In this document: one piece after another, positions 35,101 through 47,100 of the stretch
Layout of the letters: each line of letters begins with the position of its first letter
Position numbering within the stretch: the stretch's first letter is position 1
From: Culex pipiens pallens
Taxonomy: Eukaryota; Arthropoda; Insecta; Diptera; Culicidae
Direction: 5' to 3'
Length of the DNA: 64,000 nucleotides
Assembly (NCBI RefSeq): GCF_016801865.2
Contig: NC_068938.1
Span: forward strand, 7,697,101-7,761,100
The notes under the pieces: model-generated
Database searches by the model: none
Told to the model about the DNA's origin: nothing
What the model saw: the letters and a program-made list of their open reading frames with translations, nothing else
Position numbers and translations under genes: made by a program

Positions 35101-38100
35101 TTCAAAAAATTACAAACGCTGTCAATAGTAGATTAAGCAACAAGTTGCAAAAAGAAGATTTTTTCAACACAAGTCGTACATTTATCCAACGACGTTCACT
35201 GAGTTGGATGAATACGACGAGTGATGAAAAAATCAAGTTTTGCAACGAGTTCCATACAACGTATTTTGCTATTCCGACAACACCCTTTGAAAAGAATTAT
35301 AAGTCAAATGTCCATAGATTTAGTCAATGAATCGTTTGAATAAAAATAATTTTACAAAGTATTACTTTTCCAAACAAGTGCTGAAAAGTTCAAATTTTCA
35401 GCATCCGTTTCAGTGCTGAAAGAAGAACTTTTCATTATTTGTTTTGGAAAGAGTTACTATTCTGTTATTTTTGGTAGAGTAAAGTAGGCTGTTTCGTCGT
35501 TCGAGAATGACAGGAAAAGTAAAAAGTTTCACGACGGAATTGCAAAAATGTTTTTTTACTAGGTCGGCATATCCCAAAAGAAAGCATATCCAATAAATAT
35601 ACAGCAATTCCCTACGTAAATAGCATGATTCGAAAAAAGATGTCCGATCGGGCTCAACATTTTTCTGGGAGTTCCCAGGCCGAAATAATTAGACCCGTAT
35701 TATTTGTTTGGCCATTAGAATGACCTACACCGTGTTAGGGTGGTCCGAAAAATGGCAATTTCCGTCGATTGTTGCAAAAACCAACTTTTTCAAAAAATCA
35801 TAACCCGGCCCCATTTTGACTGATTTTAGCTGTCTTGAGTGCAAAGAAAAGAGCAATTGAAAAAATCAAATGAAGACTTAAAATGCTCTTTTGAAGGTCT
35901 CGGGACCATCGAGCATATGTCTGAAAATATTTTTATCAGATTCCTCGTAAAATTTAACATGTAATATTAAAATATTAGGTAATTTGGTTCTCAATATTCT
36001 GAGAAACTATTTTTTGAAAATAAAAACTGGGTTTTTCGACGCGCCGCGTGCAGAAACGGAAAAATGACGAAAATGCAAAAACCCGATTTTCGTAAATGAA
36101 AGACGCAACTTTTGGTACTCAATCATGTATAGCTAAAATTTTTAAGTTATCGCAGTTTTTGTCAACAAACACGGTTTTTTGCTGTTTTCGTCATTTTCCG
36201 TTTTTGCGTGCGGCGCGTCGAAAAACCCTATTTTTATTTTCAAAATATCGTATCTCGGAATATTGAAAACATAACTTCACCATTTTTTGTTAAGTTCTGT
36301 AAAATTTTCCGAGGAATCTGATAAAATTCATAAAAAATAAAATAAAAATAAAATTTTCAGACATAGGCCCTTTTGGTCCCGAGAACTTCAAAATAGCATT
36401 TTAAGTTTTCATTTGACTTTTTTTTTCAAATTTTAGGTTAGATATTTGAAACTTTTAACTATTTTTCCTTAAAACCTATCTAATATCACTTTGTTTGCTC
36501 TCAAGAAAGCTAAAATCTGTTAAAATAGTGCAGAGTCATGATTTTTTTTAAAAAGTTGATTTTTGCGAAAAATGACGAAATTTGCCATTTTTCGGACCAT
36601 TCTAACACGGTGTAGGTCCCCTAATGGCGAAACAGAAAAAATACGGGTCTAATTAGGGGAAATTCTCGTATGTTTGGCAGGTTAAGCACTCGCTCCCAAC
36701 TCCATCCAATTCGCTGATTTTCACAATTTAAACAACTGATTTTGCAAAACTTTTCATAGAAACTTGCTCGCTCACTGCTTATTGAGCTATTTATCACTCG
36801 ATTTCAGTTGAAAACACTATTAATTAGCTTTAATTGAATGTCAAAGTTCTGTCCTGCCAACATTAGAGGCACGCTGGAATTAGATGCCGTTCCCCTATTT
36901 CAGCCAAGTAAACCCAAGAAAAAATTTGAGCCCGATCGGAGAACTTTTTTCGAATCATTCTGTTTTCGTGGGGAATTGCTGTATATTTTTCCTAAATTGT
37001 TTTCTACATAATAATTATTTTTCGTAAAAATTCGATTTAAAAATTGGTGAATTCTGTTTAAAGTGTTTTTTTTTTCAAAAAAGTTTTAAGTAATACCGAC
37101 AAATTTGCAAAGGTTCCAAATCGATCGGAAAGTCCGTTCTCAAGAAATAGGTTTTTGCATATTTTAATAACCTTTTTATACCGACGGCTAAATTTATATG
37201 GAGACTAATGTTGCAAAATTACGTATTTGGTCACAGTAAAAATACACAGTTTCATGCAAATTAAAAAAATGCAAAAAAATAATCTTTGTCTGGTCTCAGA
37301 GCATTACTTACAAAAAATGCATTGACAAAGTTTCATCCTAATAAAAAAAATATAGAATAGTCGATTTGCAAAATCGTAGTGAATTTCTCAAATGTAAATC
37401 AATGATGATTTGTTGCCTGTTCAATCAGGTACCGACTTAAATAGAAATCCCATATAAGAAAGAACAAGACAGCAAATCTGCATCGAAATATTGATACAGT
37501 GCAGGGAAAATCTCATTGGATCTTTTTCCGTCAGCAGCGGCTTGTTTGAAGATCTATTCCTGTACAATTACATGTTTTTGCTTATCCACATGGATAGCCG
37601 AAGGTTGTGATTTTCCGGCTTTAGATATGTATTTTTTTTCTTCCTGTTAAATTCTTTGTCGCAAATACAGTTAAGTTTATTCTTTGTAGAATTTCTTCTT
37701 TAAACAATTTGCGAGATTCAACTCATCAAATCACGCGAGTCGTGACGCAACCGAAAACGTTCCCTCAAGTGCAACAACATTGCGACGACTTGCCAACGGT
37801 AACCGCAAGGTAGTTGACACAGAGATATCCGGCAGGCAGGCAGGCGTTCTTGAAAAACTACAAACTAATCCCAGCATTAGAATCGAACTGACTGGTTTAC
37901 ACTGAAATGATGCACCGCCCCTCGTGAGGCGTGAGGAATTCACGTGTGTTTATTAAACATCAACGACTGCTTTTTTCCGGGATCGACTTTATAGATATTG
38001 CTTGATTTACGCAAAATAGTTTAATTTGAGCGACCTTTGCGATCGTTGACATCCCAGACTATTATTATTAGTAAGCTATTAAACAATCATCTCCCGCGGC

Positions 38101-41100
38101 TTCTGTTTGAATTAATCAACCGATTCGTCACAGACAAGTAGACTTATGAGGCTTGAAGCTTAACTCGATTTTACAGGAAATTAAACTACAATAGCCTACT
38201 AAGTATTGCTGATCAACCGCGAAAAGTCTCGTCGGTCGTGGTCAGGGGGCGTAGAACGACGATCGATTACGATCGCGCTTCATTTTACTATACCGACGAT
38301 TAGCCGGTAATAAATAAAGTTTTGTCGGAGGCCACCAACCTTCTTACCCTTCTCTTCCAATAACTTCGTGCCGGTGCGCAGTGCCTGTGCTGTCAGAGTG
38401 TACTTGAAGGTTTAGATGCGTCGTCGTAGACGATTTGCCACGGTTAACGTGGGGTTTGGCACTATTACATTGATTATTTTATGTGTTTATTTGAAATAGC
38501 AAACCATTACTGATTATATTTTATGTTTCGTTTTCCCTTTCAGAAAGCAAAGAAATTCTCCACGGCCTCAACGGTTCCTTTAATTCGGGCGAGCTGACGG
38601 CCATCATGGGCCCGTCGGGCTCGGGAAAAAGCACATTGCTCAACATTCTGGCCGATTACGTGTAAGTACCCGTTCATAATTTATCATTAGTACTGCAGCA
38701 CGCTACGCCACTTCACGTCACACATCATGATCAGAGATCATCATCATCATAATCACCAGGCTAATCGCAGTCAGCTCAGCCTCAAGTCCAAGTCCAAGTA
38801 ACCTATGAAGCAGCTGACTCACGATCGAGAGAGAACTTGTTTCACCCGAGCCTTTTGGCGCGGCAATCGAAGCAGGCGGCGTCGAGAAGCTGGTTTCGCA
38901 CACTTGGCACTGAACGGGCTGCTTGGCATTGGCCGATTTTACTGGTTTAGTAGCGGCAGCAACAGTACGCGGGCATCCCACACACCCAAGGACGACTAGA
39001 TCTAATCGAGGGCAGGACAGGTTTTGGCACGCGAGGTTGGTGTTGAGGGAAGGTTTTCGATGATGGGTTGGATTGGACTGGGCTTGACGACAGTCGGACT
39101 TCCTCTTCGATGGCACCCCTTTTTTATGGTCCAAAGGGATCAACGAATCTGTGGCCTTCAAATTTTAGGGCTGTTATAGACAAATTATTGAAATTTATTC
39201 TAGAGCGAGTCGTGCAGATAATCCAGTTGAAGTCACAGGCTTCGTTCCTTAAGATATATGGTTATTGTCTGATTAGAGCCCTGTGAAGAATTTATGAATA
39301 TTTATGAAATTCTTTTGTGTAAAAAGAATTCTTCAGAATGATTAAAATCTTCAACCAATATTGTTCTTGAATTTTGAGTGAGTTAAAAAAAAAACAAAAT
39401 TTCTTCTGGTGTGGTGTAAATATGTTATAATTTAGAAGAAGTATGGGCCTAAAAAATGGGAAAAATACCTTCGAGATGAATATTTGAGATCCTACTAAAA
39501 ATGTAGATTTATCTTAAAAATGATTTAAAAGTCTTCAAAGGAAACAATTTTTTTTTAAAGCATAACAATCTTTTAAAGTCGTGAATTTGGCTAGTCGAAC
39601 CAGTTCTTCAAACTAGGAAACCTAGCTAGAAAGTTCATCATCCCGGTACGAGAATCGAACTCACGACCTCTGGATTGGAAATCCAGCACTCTGCTAGTCG
39701 AAACCCATCCCCTACCGGTCAGTATTCCCAGTGAGTAGAATTACTCTTTTAAGGGATCTGACTTTGCCGAGCCAGACAGGAATCGAACCCATCACCTTCC
39801 GCTTACAAGGCGAAACCCGTAACCTCACGGCCACGGTAGCTCGGCAGTAGATGTTACTAAATTACCAACTGAATAAATGCTGTTAGTTTTGAAAGCTGTT
39901 TGTTTTCAGTTAGTCTGTTGGCTACTTAAGCTCAATTTTAATGGTATTTTTGAGAGTTTCTCTTGTTAATTCGGCTAGTCTTTTCACCAAAACTTAAAAA
40001 AAAATAAAACTTTTGGCTTAGTTTATTTATTAAATAATTTTCCTCTTGAAAGAACTTAAAATCCTACAAATCCTAAAAATCCAACAAAATACTTAAAATA
40101 CTTAAAATACTTAAAATACTTAAAATACTTAAAATACTTAAAATGCTTAAAATACTTAAAATACTTAAAATACTTAAAATACTTAAAAAACTTAAAATAC
40201 TTAAAATACTTAAAATACTTAAAATACTTAAAATACTTAAAATACTTAAAATACTTAAAATACTTAAAATACTTAAAATACTTAAAATACTTAAAATACT
40301 TAAAATACTTAAAATACTTAAAATACTTAAAATACTTAAAATACTTAAAATACTTAAAATACTTAAAATACTTAAAATACTTAAAATACTTAAAATACTT
40401 AAAATGCTTGAAATACTTAAAATACTTAAAATACTTAAAATACTTAAAATACTTAAAATGCTTAAAATACTTAAAATACTTAAAATACTTCAAATACTTC
40501 AAATACTTCAAATACTTAAAATACTGAAAATACTTAAAATACTTAAAATACTTAAAATACTGAAAATACTTAAAATACTTAAAATACTTAAAATACTTAA
40601 AATACTTAAAATACTTAAAATACTTAAAATACTTAAAATACTTAAAATACTTAAAATACTGAAAATACTTAAAATACTTAAAATACTTAAAATACTTAAA
40701 ATACTTAAAATACTTAAAATACTTAAAATACTTAAAATACTTAAATTACTTAAAATACTTAAAATACTTAAAATACTTAAAATACTTAAAATACTTAAAA
40801 TACTTAAAATACTTAAAATACTTAAAATACTTAAAATACTTAAAATACTTAAAATACTTAAAATACTTAAAATACTTAAAATACTTAAAATACTTAAAAT
40901 ACTTAAAATACTTAAAATGCTTGAAATACTTAAAATACTTAAAATACTTAAAATACTTAAAATACTTAAAATACTTAAAATACTTAAAATACTTAAAATA
41001 CTTCAAATACTTCAAATACTTCAAATACTTAAAATACTGAAAATACTTAAAATACTTAAAATACTTAAAATACTGAAAATACTTAAAATACTTAAAATAC

Positions 41101-44100
41101 TTAAAATACTTAAAATACTTAAAATACTTAAAATACTTAAAATACTTAAAATACTTAAAATACTTAAAATACTTAAAATACTTAAAATACTTAAAATACT
41201 TAAAATACTTAAAATACTTAAAATACTTAAAATACTTAAAATACTTAAAATACTTAAAATACTTAAAATACTTAAAATACTTAAAATACTTAAAATACTT
41301 AAAATACTTAAAATACTTAAAATACTTAAAATACTTAAAATACTTAAAATACTTAAAATACTTAAAATACTTAAAATACTTAAAATACTTAAAATACTTA
41401 AAATACTTAAAATACTTAAAATACTTAAAATACTTAAAATACTTAAAATACTTTAAAAACTTAAAATACTTAAAATACTTAAAATACTTAAAATGCTTAA
41501 AATACTTAAAATACTTAAAATACTTAAAATACTTAAAATACTTAAAATACTTAAAATACTTAAAATACTTAAAATACTTAAAATACTTAAAATACTTAAA
41601 ATACTTCAAATACTTAAAATACTTCAAATACTTCAAATACTTCAAATACTTCAAATACTTCAAATACTTAAAATACTGAAAATACTTAAAATACTTAAAA
41701 TACTTAAAATACTGAAAATACTTAAAATACTTAAAATACTTAAAATACTTAAAATACTTAAAATACTTAAAATACTTAAAATACTTAAATTACTTAAAAT
41801 ACTTAAAATACTTAAAATACTTAAAATACTGAAAATACTTCTAATACTTCTAATACTTAAAGTACTTAAAAATAATACCGAATAATTCTCCACGAGTTCC
41901 GGAACTACAAAGACCAAAGAAGCAATTTTGTGTCAATGGTTCATCCATATAGTCTCTTTACAGTTTTGGCAGCTGTCCATAGAAAAATGGTACGTAAATA
42001 TTCAAACATCTGTTTCTTTTGAAGGAATTTTCTAATCGATTTGGTGTCTTCGACAAAGTAGAAGGTATTGATAAGGACAATTGAAAAATTTCAAAAAGTT
42101 TTTTTTCCGATTTTCATCTATTTTTTTCACAAAATAACAATTCCTGAAATTCCGTATTCTATAATTTTCATTTTTTATTTGTTTTATGAGACAAAACCCG
42201 TAATTTAAAAAAAATCAAAAAGTACCTGAAATTTCGTCTGTAAAACATTGAACATTGGAAAAACAAACAAGAAAAGTAATGATTTCAAAGTCTAACGGGT
42301 AAGGGACCATCCATAAACCACGTGGACACCTTAGGGGTGAGGGGTCTGGGGGGGTTGGCGGTTGTCCACGCTCCATACAAAAACGATTTTATTTGTATGG
42401 AAATTGTCCATGATGAGAGGGGGGGGGGGGGTTGAGATTTCCAAAAAAGTGTCCACGTGGTTTGTGGATGGTCCCTAATCAGCCCCCATTTTCTATTGCA
42501 AATATCTCAGCAACCTATGGTACAATTTTTATTGTTATACATCAAATTATTATGACATTTTTCCATTTTTTCGAAAATTATATTTTTGAAATTTTGGAAT
42601 CAAGACTAACACTTCAAAAGGGCTAAATATTCATTATTATGATTTTTTGTAAAATAAATTAAAACCGGCAAAGAAATTCCGTGTTCAATATTTTTAGAGG
42701 TTAATTGAAATTAATTAGAAAATGTCATCAAAAGATACAGATTTTTTTTTACGGATTTTAACAAGGGAGCATTCTTTTATTACGTAACGCAGTTGGGGGG
42801 AAAGGGGTCGAAAGCCGTGTTACGCTCCATACAAATTTAAAAAATAAAAATAAAATTTGTATGGAAATTTTGTTACGAGGGGGGAGGGGGTCTAAAAATC
42901 CGATTTTTTGCGTTACGTAATAAAAGAACGCTCCCTAAGATCAAATGATACGAAACTGACGAAACGTTCTCTTGCATTTTTTTGGTTCAAAACTCAGAAT
43001 CTGTCAAATAATCCAAGCTGTTGTACAGAAACACTTCTGGCAAGAATATTTGCTGCCATTTAGATTTCAGGGTTTGTTATTTTAATAATACATAATTTAA
43101 AAAAAACTGGATTATTAGGTGATTCAATCGAAAAATTATAAAAAAATCATAGAACTATATTTCTAAATAATACTTTCAATACGACTTACTGCCAATTTAA
43201 CCCACAAATAAAATTCATTGCCTATTCAATTTCAAGGTTAACCAGCTGGCCCCGGTGCAAAAGCTTAATTAAAACATTAGCTTAATCTTATCATGTTTAG
43301 CCTGTGCATTGCTCGTGCCGTTTCGAATAGAGTCTCAAATAAATAACACCAAGAGAAAAAAAAAACCTCTTTAAAACCGTTCTCGTGTGGGTTGTTGATT
43401 AGTTGTTTAAGGTAATAAATTGAACACTAAGTTAGTGCGTGTTGTGGATCGTATAGACATGACATAGATTTGTGTAATGTTATTTACTAATAAGTTAAAT
43501 TAACCAATCAATTCTTCTCCTTCTCCTCCACAGCTCCGCCGGCGTAACCGGTCTGGTCCAGGTGAACGGCAAGAGCCGGGGTCAAAATTCGCAAAGCTTC
43601 AAGAAGTTGTCCTGCTACATCCAGCAGCACGACGCCCTGCGTCCCTTCCTAACGGTGAACGAAGCGATGAGTTGTGCAACCCACCTCAAGCTGGGCTTCA
43701 GCATCACGCGCGAGGAGAAGCAAAAACTGATCCAGAAAATCCTGTTTATGCTGGGACTGGAGCAAAAGGGCAACACCCCGACGGGGGGACTCTCGGGCGG
43801 CCAGAAGAAGCGCCTTTCGATCGCTCTGGAGATGATCTCGAACCCGCCGATTCTGTTTCTGGATGAGCCCACGACGGGCCTGGACAGTTCTTCGTGTACG
43901 CAGTGTATTTCGTTGTTGAAGCGGCTGGCACAGGAGGGAAGGACGATCGTTTGTACGATTCATACGCCGTCGGCGCTGTTGTTCGAGATGTTTGATCGGT
44001 TGTACACGATAACGTCTGGGCACTGCTTCTACCAGGGACCGGTGCGGGAATTGGTGCCGTTTTTGGGCAGTTTGGGATACAACTGTCCCAGCTATCACAA

Positions 44101-47100
44101 TCCTGCGGATTTCAGTGAGTATTTTTTATTGTAATTTAATTTAATTTTTTTTACTCGAGTCATTTTTGACAAAATATATCATTTTTAGGGGTAATTGTTT
44201 TACTAAGATTATGTCCGCAATTATACATTTTTACTCATCAAATATGAATTTTGTTTGAAAATAGAGATTCAAACCAAATCTCTTCTTTCTCTCTATTTGC
44301 ATTGAAAAGCAAACCTGTCAACCTCGACCGAAAGGGCTTAAACTTTTTTTTTTACTAGCCTAAGAGGTCATCCATTAATCACGTAGGCACTTCACTGTTC
44401 CTGTTCGCATAAATGTCCCAGACACTGAAATAAAAAAAAGTACAAAATTCCTTTATTCTAGGAATTTTGCCACTTTTTCACTTTGGGTTTTTCAAATTAC
44501 TAAATAAGGAAAGGAGGCAAAATTCCTAGAATATAGGAATTTGGTACTTTTTTTTCAGTGTATGAATTTTCATCACTTTTGAGTTATTGATGCAGTTTGG
44601 TTTAAAATCGTGTGCTCTTACAGAAAAACCAAAAATGTTCAGTTTTTGTTCAAGAAAACTGGAGGAAATGGAGGATGAGATTTTCAAAAAAGTGTCCACT
44701 TGGTTCATGGATGGTCCTAAACAATAATTAGAATTCATTTCCACTTTTTAAGAAAGGAAGCTTAAGTTTCATTCATAGAAGCCAAAGTTTAGTTTTTTAA
44801 GTACATTTTAAAATATTTTAAATAAAATTTGTACCAGCCTAAAAAGTTTAACGAAAAACTCTTCTTTCTCTCTATTTGCATTGAAAAGAAAACTTTAGTT
44901 ACTGAAAATTCGACATGGAAAATATATATTTTTACCAGCCTAATAATAATTAGAATTCATTTCCATTTTTAAAGAAAGTAAGCTTAAATATTATTCAGAA
45001 AAGCCAAAGTTTTGTTTAAGACCTTTTTTATTTTCCTTTTCTCAAAATCAGACTTGGATATATTTTAATTCAAAATCTAAAAAGAAAAAAATATATAAAA
45101 CAAGAAAAAAACAATAACGCCGTTGCACAAAAAAAAAACAAGCTTTTTAACTTTGATAATTATATGCAATGGCCTTATCAATCTGGTACAAATTTTATTT
45201 AAAGTATACCTCCCCCCTCCCAAATTGGCCCGAAAAACTAGAAGGCGAAATATGTTTTCAAAAAAAAAAACAAAATTTTAATGGAAATTTAAGTGCAATC
45301 AGCTGAAATCAATTTGAAATGGATTCCCCTGCGTTTAGAATCATTTTTAGCATGTTTGGATTTATTTATAAATCATTTGAATTTTTGAAAATTTTCAATG
45401 TTCGGTATTCGCTAATTTTTTGTCATATCTTACATTTTTTGAAAACTAATGATTGCAAAACAATTGAACCAGTGTAAAATGTATTTTAAAAAAACTTTTT
45501 GCATTCAAATGTTGAGACTATGGCATGTGATTTCAATTTAGATTTTTTATTAATTTATTAAAATTGCAGGTTTTTCAAAACAAAAATATAAGATCAAATA
45601 AAGAGCGTATATATTCAACAGCTAAAACTAGTTTGACCTTGCAAGCAAATATCTAAAATTTTAATAATATGTACTCGAAATGATTCTATTTTGAAGCCGT
45701 TGCAAATATTTAAGAAAACCGAAATAAAATCCTGAGAATGGAAAATCAAACAAATTAAATTATTTGAATATTCATTATTTTTCATTTATTTTCATGTTCA
45801 GTATGTTTGGGCTCATTTTAAAATGTTTTAATGTGGCCAAAAGTTCAAAAAACAAATATAAAAAAATATTTATACGAAGTTGATATTCTAATGAATTTGA
45901 AATATTAGGCCTTTTCACGAATTTAGAATTATAATTTTATAAACAAATTTTGAGTTTTGGGAATACAGACCTAAAAGTATAAGAAACAACTTATTCTCAT
46001 TTTTTTTTTGATGTTTTGCAAATTTCGGATAGTAGCATAATTGAATTGGTTTAAAAGGCATTTTGTGATACCTCTCGCCTATTTTTTTTTATCTGCCTCG
46101 AAATTTAATGTTTTTTGTCTCCCCCTTGACTTTGACTCGAGCCGAGAAACAAAAACTTGCAATAAAATTTGAACCAGCTTTATTAAAATTAAGAAAGGGA
46201 AAAAATAGAGTGACCAAACTAAGGAATAATTAATTCATGAAAGTTTTTTTATGTAAATATTTCCTTTTTTTATCAAAACTATTAAGTCTCATATTTATTT
46301 CTTGCAATTGCAAGTTTTATTTCAAGTTTTCAAGCTTGAAAATCAGGGGGGGGGGGGGAATAAATAATGACATGAATTTGCATTGGAAAAAAACTCGAAA
46401 ATCGGTTGTATCGCAATCGGTTATTTACGCAATTAGCATAGCATAGCATAGCATTGGTGTCTACCCGTAGCTGCTACTTCGTTATTGACCAGGACCCGCA
46501 AACATTGCTCCGTGGACCACAGATGAAAAGTAGGAACCAATCATCACCCCTTCGCAATTTTCAAAGGTCCCTATCATGCTGATCAATACCGACGCCGGCC
46601 ACGACCAGAGGTAAGACACGGGGAAGTGGATGGGAATGTTAGTCCGATACTTGAGTGATGGGACCGCCAAATCGACTGCGTCTCCGACAAAGTATCACAT
46701 GAGTTTTGAGGGGTTAGTAAGATGGGTATGAGGTCAGGATTCACTGTGGTAGGTGATGCGACCATAAGCAATTTGTTTATCGGTTGAAATTTTAAAAATC
46801 TTAGGCAGCCGGCTGCGGAAAGATAGCTATCTAGGGATTTAAATATAGTATTAATTCGACTGCGATTCTCCAGAAATTCTCCGCCGGCGTGCCTTCCGAT
46901 CAACGGTGATGTAGGAAGGGCTTCATTTATTGAAATGATTATTGAAATGATATAGAAAGGGCTTAATCCAGCAATACGACTTGCAAGTCTCAAAAAAAAA
47001 AAAAAAACGTACGTACGGTACGTTTTTATAGAAAACTATAAATAGAGAACAACACAAAAAAAAACTCATCGGCCAACGAACGCGAGTGGAAAAAAAATGA

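Noticed and set aside
40143..41456. 437-codon open frame of KIL repeats, and mirrored frames on -
   Set aside because: It is the 9-bp satellite read in frame. Lack of stops follows from the unit, and there is no promoter or splice support.
43649..44098. Long open frames on - opposite ABCG exon 3
   Set aside because: They are shadows of the strongly conserved + strand exon and read as arginine-rich low-complexity sequence.
46583..46993. 136-codon frame on - in the retroposed element as a reverse transcriptase part
   Set aside because: No recognisable polymerase, endonuclease or RNase H motif is present.
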